Shown here: piece after piece, positions 12,776 through 23,888 of the stretch | Position numbering within the stretch: position 1 is the first letter of the stretch | Layout of the letters: the number at the start of each line of letters is the position of its first letter | DNA from: Telopea speciosissima | Lineage: Eukaryota > Streptophyta > Magnoliopsida > Proteales > Proteaceae | Length of the DNA stretch: 64,000 nucleotides | Reading direction: 5' to 3' | NCBI RefSeq assembly: GCF_018873765.1 | Contig: NC_057925.1 | Span: 48,329,010-48,393,009 of the forward strand | Notes under the pieces: generated by a model | Databases searched by the model: none | Told to the model about the DNA's origin: nothing | What the model saw: the letters and a program-made list of their open reading frames with translations, nothing else | Position numbers and translations under genes: made by a program

Positions 12776-13880
12776 CCATTTAGAATTCAATGATGCCTAA
12801 CAATGTGGACCCAAGGCAACTACACAACCTGGTTCATGGACCTTTCGCTTGCGGTCAGTCTCATTTTTATTTTTTCATGAAAGGTTTCAATCTCAAATTT
12901 ATTTTTTTCGGTAATAAATCTCATTGGATCAAATGGGTTAGACCCAAGTGCAAGCCGGGCCCTTTGTTTTGGGCAGGTTTGGACTTGGGTTTCCACCGTG
13001 TTCCAAGTGAATTAACAAAACCCAGATCTCAAAATTGTGTTTTTGTCTCATTTAAGAATCTTTGGTACGAGGATCACAACAAGAATATTCGCCTTCCTTC
13101 AATTCTTTTGGGGTCTCATTATTATTATTTTTATTTGGGTAAATGACACTTAGTTATCCCATCAAAAAACCAAAATACACCTTCTACAAAAAAAAAAACA
13201 AAATACACCTAATTAGGGTATCTAACGTTTTGAAAAATTGTAGCTTAGGTATCCGATATTTCATAAATTGTGTTTGAGACATCTAAACTAGATTAAGCTT
13301 AATCAAAGTTATTCAATTTTTTATTCATTTCTAATTTTATCCTTATAAACAACGGAATCCACACCCATGGACGGGGTGGGTCCGGTGGGATGGTTATTGT
13401 TGGATTTTTTTTAATGTTTTTAGGGAAAAAGATCTGTCCTTGGTGGTGTTTTCCACGCCCTCTCACAGGGCATTGTGAGATGATGCTTCTACCCCCTAGG
13501 TAGGTACTCAGACGTGCTCACCCATTGGCCCAGACGCGTGTGTAGAGACCATGCGATCAAGTTGAGATCTTTATTTGCTCATGTTTTTAATAACCTTATG
13601 GGCGCTACGTAATCACATTTGGTAGACCTCCTTTTTCTTCAATATTTTTTGGAAGCAATATTAGTTTATGTTTTCTTTTCTACCGTAGTCTATTAGCTTC
13701 AATGAGTTAGTGAATATAGTCTAATAGACTCTCTACGTAATCACATTTGGTACTACAACATATGTGATTTGAGAGTTGTTTTATCTTGGAGGTATAAGTG
13801 CATGATCAACCTGGATTGCAAAATCGGGGCATATAAAAACTTTAAGGAAAGCATCGCTTGTTGAGACTCAATTCTACTGT
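12776..13880. other. Intergenic, nothing recognised
   Basis: Between the TIM50 5' side and the SINE at 13.9 kb. 13140-13340 has the feel of a Mutator-type terminal repeat ('TTAGGGTATCTAACG', 'GTAGCTTAGGTATCCGAT') seen one-sided only. No gene seen. Confidence 0.4.
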
Positions 13881-13889
13881 ATATGCAAA

Positions 13890-14117
13890 CAACCGCTAAC
13901 TCGATTGGTTGGTGACTTGCAATTTGAGTGCATGTCCACCAGGAGGTCAAGGAATTGACTCACCTAGATTGCATATTGTGCCAAAAAGGCACCACTCTCT
14001 CCCTTCCCTCCCGGTTGGTAGTTGTAGATTATTGAGTTATCTTAGCCTTTCCCCTTAGCTTGTAGTTGGCCTATGGGCCCTTAAGTAGGATAGACCAAAA
14101 AAAAAAAAAAAAAAGTT
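13890..14117 (+). mobile_element. tRNA-derived SINE with poly(A) tail
   Basis: Box-A-like CGATTGGTTGGTGAC and box-B-like region GGAGGTCAAGGAATTGACTC lie about 40 bp apart, as in tRNA-type plant SINEs whose B region normally reads GGTCACGGGTTCGAATCC. The body ends in GGATAGACC followed by an A-run (14098-14115). Target-site duplication is not clear. Confidence 0.5.
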
Positions 14118-15130
14118 CTACCATTTATTGTTTGGATATCAGAAGAAGATGTGTATTGGTGTACTTCAATCTACAAGGATATTTCATTACCAAAAAAAAA
14201 AAAATCTACAAGGATATTTTGATGTTATATTACTTGTCATACTAATCAAAAAAGTTTTATACTTTCTGCTCATTATATTATATTTCTAATCTTAAACTTT
14301 CTGTTCATTTTTATATTCCAACATTTCTCGTTTCCCAAGAACTTGTAGACATTTCCTAGACTTAACTAATGTGAGACTATTCTCAACATTATTAGAGAGG
14401 TGTATCCATGATGTTAAACTAGGAATCGTATCGAATTAGTACCTCCCAATTTCGATTTGGATTGGAACAGAATCGACCTAAACAATCCCCAAAATCCTAG
14501 AATTAGTCCCTCAGATCTGAAAGCTAGCATTTCAATCCCAAAAACCTTAGAATCAACCGCTCTTAAATGACTGGAATTGATATTGATCATGTTCCATTCG
14601 AATCTAGATTGCCAATTCAACCGATCCAATTCGGATTTTAAAACATTGGGTATCATAATACGCTCGAACAATTGTAGCCAATATTTGTTGAGATTGTAGA
14701 TGAAACCACAACCACATAAAACTACAGATCTTTATCCTCTCAAGTGTTGTGCACCGCCCGATGCGCCTACCATCCCTTTGAATTTAGTGGCATTGGTGTG
14801 AGCTTTGCTGCAACGCAACCATGATTCTTTTAATGTAAAATAAACCATTCTTTCCATAGGTGGCATCATCTTTAATGCTACAAGTAAATTGGACTAACGA
14901 ATCTGCACTCAAGGTAGAAAGCAGATCACATCTTCATTAAGAACAATTCACAAATGGTGATACGAGGAATACGTTAAATGCTTTATCTGTTTTTAGGAGA
15001 TCATGAGAAAAAAATATTGCAGGTCATTATCATGGAACTAATTGGATTTCCCTACAGATTGGGTGTGCCGATAGATAGCACATTAAACCTCACCCCTGTT
15101 CTTACCTCACAGTGAAGTAGCGGGATAAAC
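14118..15130. other. Intergenic; GATTGG/AATCGG degenerate repeat at 14420-14670
   Basis: 14420-14670 belongs to a dispersed degenerate family built from AATCGGATTGG-type words, with relatives at 15940-16380, 19550-19770, 57670-57920 and 59800-60110. The remainder has no gene I can see. Confidence 0.5.
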
Positions 15131-15421
15131 CTGTTATTGGGTCTGCGTGCTTACGCCATGAATGCTTTTGAGGAGGTCATCAGAATCAGATAGAAAGCAT
15201 ATGAAACTGTGGCGAACACAACATGCATTTCTTGTACAATCAATAAAGTAAGGTTCATGGAAGAGACAACGACGAGCAGTACTAAAAGCCCAGCATCCTC
15301 TTTAATTTGTTCATGTTGTCATTTATTCGAACACCTTATCTCCTTAAGATACCACTACTACAACTGCTTTCTCTGTTTTTTATTTATTTTTCTTGATCAT
15401 GAGAAGGTGGTGGTCATCAAC

Positions 15422-16666
15422 AGGTGAGGGAGGAGACAGCAAGAGGGTAAAGGAAGGTATTGTCGTATTGGAAGGAGATGCTTTGACCGTAGGCGATTGG
15501 TTCACCGTTGTTGACGAGGCACTCGTTGTTAGACGAGCAGTGCTGAACCATCCACAGCTGAGGTTGTATTTGCCCTTGAGATATAACCATGTCTCCGCTC
15601 GAACACTTTGCCCCTCCTGCACGCTTCTCAACCCCATCTCCTCATCCTTCTATACCTTATCATCATTTCCAAACAAGGGAATTCAAGGTTTTAGTAATGG
15701 GCCTGTATCGGTCTCTATCAATATTGAAATGAATCGGCTGATACTGTCGAATCGATACCGATTCCTTGAACCATGCAAGGGATTCAAAACCTATCGAATA
15801 CGGTATTCGTTCGGTTGTTGCCAATACTGATCCGGTATTGATCTAGAATAGATTTACCCTGTTTCATTTAAAAAAAAATGTTTGTTTTTTAAAACATTTT
15901 TACACCCTTCGTCTTTACCAATCCACTGACACGGGATCAGCCAAGAATTTGAACTGGGGACCGTCGATTCCAATCGGGATCGGATGATTCAGTCAATCTG
16001 CTACAATCCCCTAAAACCAAATATTAACCGGTCCATGATTGTAACCGTCTTGGATCTGTTTGGAATCTAGATCAACCTTAGACTCGTTATATTTTTGGCA
16101 TCTAGGGTTTTTCCATACAAGGATCAGATGAGTTTGATAGAGGCCGATTTCTGATCCAATCCCGATTCTTGAAACCATGACTACTGTTTAGGTACTAAAA
16201 CACATGGAAATGGGATCCAAAACGATCCGGCTGGTCCAATCCAGTGGATTGGCCTTTAGAATCGATATATTCTTGACAATTAGGGTTTTTTTTTTCGTAC
16301 AAAGATCCGATGAGCCGGATCCAGCCGATCCTATCCCGATTCTTGAAAGTGTGTGTACTATATTAGTTGTGAATCCGATATCACATTCTCATATAGGGCT
16401 GGAGAGTGGAGTCCAGCCCATTTGGTTAAATGGCCCTAATATAAATGAAAGCCCAATGGAAGGGCTTATGCCTTAAAATAGTGAAGGAATTAAGCTGTTC
16501 TAAGTTCTAACTAATAAGAGCTGAAGAGATGGGCTAACGTACCTGGTACTGGTGAGGTTGAGATAGTACCCAGGAGGAAGAAGGCGGCCAGAAGAAATCC
16601 AAAACTCAGAGATCGAAACCTATGGTAATCGATGCATCTCGTCGTCGTCGTTACAGAACCCGCCAT
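15422..16666 (-). pseudogene. TPD1-like pseudogene (tandem copy)
   Basis: A broken sister of the intact TPD1-like gene 3 kb away. Exon 1 (16543-16666) is still open and encodes a start, MAGSVTTTTRC, and a signal peptide LSFGFLLAAFFLLG ending TSPVP, with a good donor CAG|GTACGT. The second exon (about 15422-15668) keeps only pieces of the cysteine-rich domain: LSCGWFSTARL is readable, but the region before it and after it is deleted, an early stop follows the acceptor, and the C-terminus is shifted into a non-family tail. A TATA-like TTTATATAAA lies near 16770 on the minus strand. Flanking phrases (GCCATGAATGCTTT near 15156 and 18521) show that the two genes arose by segmental tandem duplication. 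Confidence 0.8.
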
Positions 16667-16929
16667 CTCAGATCACCTGAGAGTTACAGAACCACCCAGC
16701 AATACAAATAAGTTGATTGTGGGTGTGCTTTGTTATAAGTCTGGTTTCGTGATGACATGTGTCCTTTTGTTTATATAAATGACCCTCTATATTGCCATTA
16801 AGAGAGTTTAGAGGGGCACATGATACATGTAGTCATGAGGCCATATGTGAAAAGTAATTATCCGTCACTTAAGGGGAGCTGATATGGGCTCCTTAAGTTG
16901 ATGGCATAATGCATAAAATGAGGAGAACG

Positions 16930-17338
16930 TTTTACTTCACCCAAAGGAAACAAGGCATAGCGTTCAGGCCTTCTCTATGTCGTATCATTTCGACACTCCT
17001 CTCTCCAAGGAGAATGCCTCACTATGAGGTGTGCGATCTCAAGGCTTTGGAGTCAGGGTACACTCACCTTGAGATTGAATCTGATAGTAAAGAGGCTGTT
17101 GATCTACTTCTTGATTCGAATAGGTTGCCACCTTCGGAAGTGTCGACTATGTTCCAAGACATCAACCATTATATGACTTCGCTTCATTCTATCTCTTTAA
17201 CTTGTACACTGTCCATCATGTGTAGTACAAAGTGGCCGCATTCTATTCCGTGGCACTCTTGACTTTGTGAGTTTGAAGCCATAGGTTGTACACATGACTA
17301 CCATAATCAATAAATTCACTTTCGACCAAAAAAAAGAA
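16930..17338 (+). mobile_element. LINE 3' end with RNase H remnant and poly(A)
   Basis: The plus frame reads LKALESGYTHLEIESDSKEA followed by VDLLL, the typical RNase H (RVT_3) piece found at the end of plant non-LTR elements, then a short 3' UTR ending CACTTTCGACC and an A-rich tail (17327-17338). 5'-truncated, so only the tail of the second ORF survives. It lies between the two TPD1-like copies. Confidence 0.72.
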
Positions 17339-17870
17339 AGAAACATCCACTAATCTAGAATCATTATCACTCTCCCCCTCCCCGATTAATTTGAGGTTTG
17401 AAATACCCTTCACAGTTCCCTGCAACCCATTCAAAGGCAGTGATGGTCATTCACCATAGTTTAAGGAAAACTCGGTCCTAAAATAAAACAATAAGAAATA
17501 ATTATCTTTTGAAGAAAATGAAGTGGGATGTTCTACTGCTCACTTTATTTGGTACTAGTTACGAGGATCTACCTTTAAAGATGTTTTCTATTAGTAAATC
17601 AACAAAGTTCCATTGGTGATCATAAAGATTTAATTTTTCATGGATAAAGTTTTCCTTTACCGCATGGTGAAAGTTCAGCTACCATCTTAGGGTTCACAAA
17701 ACCCTATAGGGTTTTAGTATATTCTCAAAATATCCTTTGATACCTTTTCTCATCCATCGAGAAGCCTACGTGAATGGATTCCCATTCCCATTCATTGTGG
17801 TTGTAGAAATACTCCATCCCTTTATTATTTGTTAAAGAAGTGGAAAAGTCCACAAACAATGTATAATTAC
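17339..17870. other. Intergenic, nothing recognised
   Basis: AT-rich spacer between the LINE tail and the Tourist-like MITE. No gene or repeat recognised. Confidence 0.4.
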
Positions 17871-17873
17871 TAA

Positions 17874-18014
17874 GGCTGTGTTTGATATGCATTCTTAGAG
17901 TGCATTATTCTAGGCCGATTTCAAATTCTTGAATGATAAAAATAGTTGTTTTTATCGTTTGAGAATGCAAATTTGACCTAAAATGCATTCCAAGAATGCA
18001 TACCAAACATAACC
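17874..18014. mobile_element. Tourist-like (PIF/Harbinger) MITE, 141 bp
   Basis: Ends form inverted repeats: GGCTGTGTTTGATATGCATT at the left and its near complement (AATGCATACCAAACATAACC) at the right, with a further internal hairpin. Flanked by TAA on both sides (17871-17873 and 18015-18017), the target duplication expected for this superfamily. Confidence 0.85.
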
Positions 18015-18820
18015 TAAATATACGTGAAAGGTAACTAGCAAAAAAAAAAAAAAAAATCATGAGAGAATTATACGATTGTGATTGGATCAAATTTTTCATC
18101 CTACTGAAAATTTTGTAAAGAGTTTACAAATGAATTAAAAATATTATTATTTATTTAATAACTAAAGTTGAAATTTTCTTTTTTTAAATTTACATGATCA
18201 ATGGTTAAGGTTCTCTTATAGCCATTCGACGAGCTAGGGTTTTGGATGGTCTTCAAATTCTATACCCGTAAGCTCATCATATGATATTATTAAGTGGAGA
18301 AACTTTAACAATTATTTTTGTCACTTTACTTGGAGTGAATTTGTTAGTAAATATTTTTGTGATTGTTTAAAAGTGAGACTTTTGGGTAATTACCTTCATA
18401 CGAGTCCAACTCATACTTAGGAAATCCTAATTAATTCATCCAATAAGATCTTACCACTAGGTACATAGTAGATTGGATTCCTATTCTAAAAATAGAAGAA
18501 TTTGGGTAATCGTGTTTGCGCCATGAATGCTTTAGAAGAGGAGACTGTAGCAAACACGACATGCCCAGCATCCTATTGTAATATAGATCAGTGGGACTAA
18601 TGACTTAATAGACACATTTATTCGAACACCTTGTTCTCCTAATTTTGATAACAAAAAGGTAAGACAAACTCATAAAATCGTTAACCTTCCCCACAATCAC
18701 AGGCTCACAAAATTGCTTTCTCTGCTTTTTTATTTATAGTAAGTTACTGTTACGTAGTACTATGTGTGGTTGATATGAGTGCTTCATCTTCGTCTCCTTT
18801 CTTGATCTTGAGAAGGGTGT
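18015..18820. other. 3' flank of the TPD1-like gene
   Basis: AT-rich. 18500-18610 is homologous to 15130-15250 downstream of the pseudogene copy, marking the duplicated unit. No other gene seen. Confidence 0.5.
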
Positions 18821-18823
18821 TGA

Positions 18824-20141
18824 TCAACAGGTGAGGGAGGAGACGGCAAGAGGGTAACCGAAGGTATTGGCGTAGACGAAGGAAAGGCTTTGACCGTGGG
18901 CGAAGGGTTTACCATCGTTGACGAGGCAGTCGTTGTAAGAGAGGCGCCGGAACACTTTAGGGTTTATAAGACGAGCAGAACTGAACCATCCACAGCTGAG
19001 GTGAATGTTGGAGATGGAGCAACCCGTGTGGCACACGTTCATTATTTTAACTGTGTACGTTGGAATTCCGCCCGGTAGAGGGTCCATTTGCCCTTGATAT
19101 ATATCTAGGTCTTTCATCGAACACCTTACCCCTATTGTCTGATTTCCAACCCCATCTCCTCCTTTTTCTTCCACACCTAGTCAAAATTTCAAAACCATCG
19201 TTAAACTCAAATCCATAAACTGAGAGAGAGAGAAAAGTGGGTTAACCTACCTTGGACTGGTGAGAGTGAGATAGGGAGCAGTTTACGAAGGCCAAGGCAG
19301 CTGGTGCAAGTTTCTTCTTTGGAAATAATGGAAGCTTTAATGGCGACGCCCACGCCCCCAACTGCCTCAGATGCTACTCCTGGTACATGAGTGTGAGAAA
19401 GCCCTGGGAAGCACCAATAAAGTCCATTATTAAATATAGTAGTACTACAACAACAACTACAAACTACAATTTAGTGTAGAAAAAGAAACACATGTGGGCC
19501 TGGCCCCATATTGGGGAGGACCAATGAAATGAAATCTCTACTTCTCTGAATCCCTCTCCGAATCCATCTGATAGATCATCGGCGATTTCGATTGGATTGG
19601 AATCGGCCTAAATCGGTGCTCAAGAACTCTATAATCGATTCTCAAAACTAAAAACAAGGAATTTCTAGGGCTTTTGGATGTGAAGCGAACATGTTGGATC
19701 GGTAGAAATCAAAATTGATCAGGGAAAATTCACCGATCTGATTCTCAATTCTTAAAACACTGGTGGCACCCCAACCAAACATTGAGTGTAGCTTCGTACA
19801 GCCAAAGCCGCATAAAAGGAATCCAATAGAGATGGGTCCCATAGTTTGATTCCATCTGTGCAATCAGATCCGTAAGAGAACCACTCTTGGACGAAGTTCT
19901 GCTGCTACCCGGGTTACATGAATGTGTACCCAGTTGACAACCAAAGAAATTGAATCAAAAAAGGTCTTTTAGAAAATACTATAACCTAGGAGGATATTTA
20001 TGAACCTAAAAGGGAAGTGACTTATTCCATTTCTTTGGCTGCAAGTCCAGGTAATAGGAACATTTCTGCAACCCAGATAGCAGCAAAAAAATTTCCCCAT
20101 TCTTGTACCAGAATCTGAGCTATCTCCCAAACATTCATTCC

Positions 20142-20190
<49 letters not shown>

Positions 20191-20702
20191 TAGAGGGAAG
20201 TAGTTTTCTGTCCGGGAGTGTGGCCTATGCCAGCACTCCCATGTGTCTACCTCTCTCTCCTCCTCAAAACAAGGGGGCAGAGGTGTCTTTTCAAATTAAG
20301 AGAAGGGAGATAGACTCATGGGAGTGCTGGCATAGGCCACACTCCCGGACAGAGAATTTTCTCCCATATATATATATACAAACTCTAAAAAGTGGAAACC
20401 CAGTTTCAGAAGCCGGTCGACCCCCCCTCTCTCTCTCTCTCTCTGGGAAGTGAGAGATTGCTAAAAAGCTCAATCGCTGCCAATCTCTATATTATGGAAA
20501 CTTCAAAAATTTTGATGGGTTTGTAAAGAATCCTTAGTCATCTGGGTAGAAATACTTACTACAGTATGAGAACATCTGATTTGTAATTCCAAGAACTTAG
20601 AAACCAAAAGGAATTTAAAGGAAATTTGGAAAGTGGGAAAAACTTTACAATACCCAGAAGGAAGAAGAAAGCGAGCAGAAATCTGAAACTCATTGTCCTC
20701 AT
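18824..20702 (-). CDS. TPD1-like secreted cysteine-rich peptide, intact 3-exon gene
   Basis: TPD1 (TAPETUM DETERMINANT 1) relatives are small secreted ligands; Arabidopsis TPD1 binds the receptor kinase EMS1/EXS to specify tapetal fate. Exons: 20654-20702, 19251-19379, 18824-19176; 531 nt, 176 aa. Exon 1 gives MRTMSFRFLLAFFFLLG, a clear signal peptide; exon 2 a variable linker (IISKEETCTSCLGLRKLL); exon 3 the conserved domain with DLDIYQGQ, LPGGIPTYTV, NVCHTGCSISNIHLSCGWFS, FRRLSYNDCLVNDG and YANTFGYPL, holding six cysteines. Two alternatives exist for the exon 1/2 junction; I chose CTGG|GTATTG to CCAG|GAG, which keeps phase. A TATA-like box sits at 20937-20943. Intron 1 contains a MITE and a TA microsatellite. 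Whether it is the true TPD1 orthologue or a TDL1-type paralogue cannot be settled here. Confidence 0.85.
20143..20188. repeat. TA microsatellite in intron 1 of the TPD1-like gene
   Basis: About 23 TA units immediately to the left of the MITE at 20195; a shorter TA run (20366-20379) flanks it on the right, suggesting the MITE landed in, or seeded, the TA tract. Confidence 0.92.
20195..20365. mobile_element. Inverted-repeat MITE in intron 1 of the TPD1-like gene
   Basis: The first about 45 bp (core CTGTCCGGGAGTGTGGCCTA then TGCCAGCACTCCCATG) recur as a nearly perfect inverted copy at 20318-20356, leaving a loop of about 75 bp. Outer ends GGGA/TCCC also match. Surrounding TA repeats hide the target duplication, so superfamily is not assigned. 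Confidence 0.85.
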
Positions 20703-20936
20703 CTTGGATCACCTACAAAGACAGTCAACCAAAACACAAATAAATTAATGCAAGTCTTAATGAAACATTGAATTGAAGAAACAAAGAAGAATGCTTTGAA
20801 ACAGAGGAGAGCAGATGAGGGAGAAAAGGACAAAGAGAACATACTCTCTCTTTCACTCTTTCTGGTCTGTCTCTCTCGTCTGAAACCACAGTGAACTCTC
20901 TCCCTCTAGTGGGTTTGTTTATTCTAGCTCAGCTCA

Positions 20937-20943
20937 TTATATA
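20937..20943 (-). promoter_or_regulatory. TATA box candidate of the TPD1-like gene
   Basis: TATATAA on the minus strand, 235 bp before the chosen ATG, followed by CT-rich sequence typical of a plant 5' UTR (20700-20930). Confidence 0.5.
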
Positions 20944-22311
20944 GAGAGGGATATACAAGAGAGTTCAGATTAACTTGGATAGATACAAACAGGAAAAGTT
21001 TCACAATGGAAATCCAATTAAGAACAGGAAAGAATATCTCCCTAATTAGATTCTCTCTACAAAATATACGGAATCTCTGTCACTTTAAAAAGAAATTGAA
21101 GTCAATATATATAACCTTTGGTTTGAGGTTTCTGATGGGTTTATTCTCATTATATAGAGGGAAGGAGTTACAATGATAACTTGGAAAGAACAGTGGAAAT
21201 CCAATTTAAAACAAGATCAAAGAGTATTTCCTATGGTTTGAGTTTCATATGAAAGATAAGAGTTAACTCTTTGGTTAAAAGCAATTGGACGAGTCAACTC
21301 AAAGACATACTCTGTTCAGACACTTTTTAAGTTTATAGCATTATAGGTAGGAAGCTCACAGCCTGAGACCCCCTGAGCCAGCGGCTAAGGGGTCACAAGT
21401 CTTTAATACCCAACACTCACAAATGACAATTAGTGTGAAGGGGGAAGGGGGGGGGGGGGGAGGGTTCAAGTTCAAACATGAGAATAGGAGTAGGGGATAG
21501 CTAGGGATAGTAATGTGGGTTGTACATGGATTGTGGTGGCTACTGCAAAATGCAAATTAATACTCCAGTAGTGTAGAAGGAAATTTTGAGAGAGAGAGAG
21601 AGAGATGGGATTTAGGCATTTAGGTGAAGTGATTGAAAGAGTATGTTGGTTGGAGAAACTTTATGTAATGGCAATAAAGAAGAGAGTGTGTGATCTTGAT
21701 GAAGTCTGAAGGGACGGGTTGGGACATAGGAGGACTCACTCCACAGACAGCATGATGACATACATTAAAGAAAGAAGCTTAAAATTCAAGTACAATTAAA
21801 TGAAAAACTGAGGGATATGATGGACGACTACCCTCACTGTTGAGTGACTGGATGAGTATGAATGGAGATGGATTTGGTATGCGATTTCGTAAGGTGAGTG
21901 GGGTTTTTTTTTTGATGAAAGTGTAATCACACAAACCACACATCAATCCCAAAAGGTGAGGGGGTTAAACCTTAGATATTGAGCAAAGTACATTATGAGC
22001 ATAGGTAGATCTTTCTCTTCCATCGGGGAGTCATAGAGTGGATAGAGTAAAAGATGGAGATGGATGAAATGATAATGCATGTTGAATTGTTGAGTGTTCA
22101 TTGAAAAATGAATCTCCTCCAATCGTGACGGGAGTTGGAGGGTTCAACCCAGCAAAAACAAGGGTGGGCTGGTCATTTCACAAGTGGGTCTCACTTGGGC
22201 CCCACCTGTAAATGACCAACCCCCCCCCCTTTTTTTTGGGGGGGGGGTTCGAACGCTGGACTCTCCAATTCCCGCCACAGCTGGAGGAGAATCAAATCCC
22301 TGCTCCATACT

Positions 22312-22312
<1 letters not shown>

Positions 22313-22343
<31 letters not shown>
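22313..22343 (+). repeat. GA microsatellite
   Basis: About 15 GA units. Frames through it give Arg-Glu or Ser-Leu runs that are not genes. Confidence 0.93.
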
Positions 22344-22345
<2 letters not shown>

Positions 22346-23494
22346 CATGGACATAAATGTCATTTTTTTTATTTCATGGGGGGCGGAGCGGTATTTTCGT
22401 GCACTTATGTATTTAGGTGCAGGAGCCACGCAAATCATGCGATCAGGTAGTGTTCTTTTTTCTTTCCCCCTTTTGTGTGATAACAAAATAAAAAGTGAGA
22501 ATAAAGTTGTAGATGCATCATCCTCAACAAGTTGATTTAGCTGATCTGTCATGGCCTTAAGTGCTAACTTATACTTGCTACTAAAACTATAAAGTCATCC
22601 TTATAAGTTATAAGTCATTAGATAGAAGATATACTTGCATTAACCATTTGCGTATCTCAGGACTATTTAACCACACCTCTACTTTCTTAAATTCTTTTGC
22701 CATGACCTGCTGCAATCCTTGCAAGATCCCTCTGGCTTTCGGCACCAACATCTGCCCTATAACACCTTAATTAAAAGTAACATGGTAAAAAATGAAATTC
22801 TATAGTACTTCAAAAGGCCATCCACTACAAGTACCGTCCTCAAAGAACAATCACATATAAGAATGGGTTGATCCCTAGTCAATAATATGCTTGATACTCA
22901 ATAAGAGACATCAGTAACAAGCAATCCGATAAATTTGATAAATGTGGAACAGGGAAAAGTGACATATCAAATGCTCATTTATAAATAAATTTGATAGTGT
23001 CAGAGGGCAAAAGTGAGTATCTTGGAAACTTACCTATTACTATGTAACCAAATAATATACATAGTAATAGTAGAGATAGATAGTAGACGGTACAAATTTA
23101 GAGATAGAAAAAATAGAAGACCGAATCAATGATTCAAATAAAGCACAAATGAACCTTGCTTGGAGGAACTCCGTATGCATGCATTCCCATTGGCCCAACC
23201 ATCAAAATATACTCAAAAAAGTACATGAGAAAAATAGATGCCATGATGATTCAGGTGCATATTTATAGAGGGCATAAAGAATCAACACGAAGAAACTTTG
23301 CAAGTCTATTATGCTTAGCAAGCCCATCAACCAAAATCCTATGTAGAAATTCTTTAAACCTAAGGTGGATCCTTAATTTCCATAAAATGCACTATATAAG
23401 CTTTGTATTGGAATAGAAGTCATCGGGATTCTCTGGTTTAATTTCTATTCATTTTTTTTCTCTCCTCAAAGAATTACTAAAAAAAGGGCAAGAG

Positions 23495-23680
23495 ACCACT
23501 GTCTGGTCGTGTAACGTATGTACCAGCACAGGGGCCAATGAGAGCATACGTAGGGCATCAGCATAGATGCAATTTTTTATTTCATAGGGCCAAGGCAGTA
23601 CTTTTACAAGCTCCTGTGTCTGGGTGCAGAAGCAAGTATCGTGAGTAAACGTAGGCTACGCTACCTGCTCAGAGGGACTT
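23495..23680. mobile_element. MITE of the 'GTGTCTGGGTGCAGAAG' family
   Basis: Left end CCACTGTCTGGTCGTGTAAC and right end CGCTACCTGCTCAGAGGGAC are roughly inverted; the core has GCTCCTGTGTCTGGGTGCAG preceded by a TTTTTTATTTCAT tract. Related copies lie at 22350-22460, 30298-30452, 38228-38342, 55628-55761, 55775-55898 and 60745-60915. Superfamily unknown. Confidence 0.55.
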
Positions 23681-23888
23681 TTCCCATTAGTTAATGTTAA
23701 TGCATCATATGAGGAAAGGAAACAAAATTAGACATAACTATGACTAGGGAGGTTCTGTATTTCTACAATCAGAGGCCATCTTTCACACCCAACATATTCA
23801 TAAGCAAAGCAAAACAAAAAATGTACAACATCAAGTTTTTCAAAGAGGAGGCCATCCCACATGTATTGATCTATAGTAGAACAACAAA

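Larger units (their letters stand above)
20944..23888. other. Intergenic region between TPD1-like gene and G6PDH
   Basis: About 2.9 kb without a gene that I can support. It holds GA runs (21590-21606, 22313-22343), G and C homopolymers (21448-21463, 22219-22249) and a short hairpin at about 22170-22216 whose arms read GGCTGGTCATTTCACAAGTG and its complement. MITE-like pieces at 22350-22460 and 23495-23680 belong to the dispersed family described below. Confidence 0.5.
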
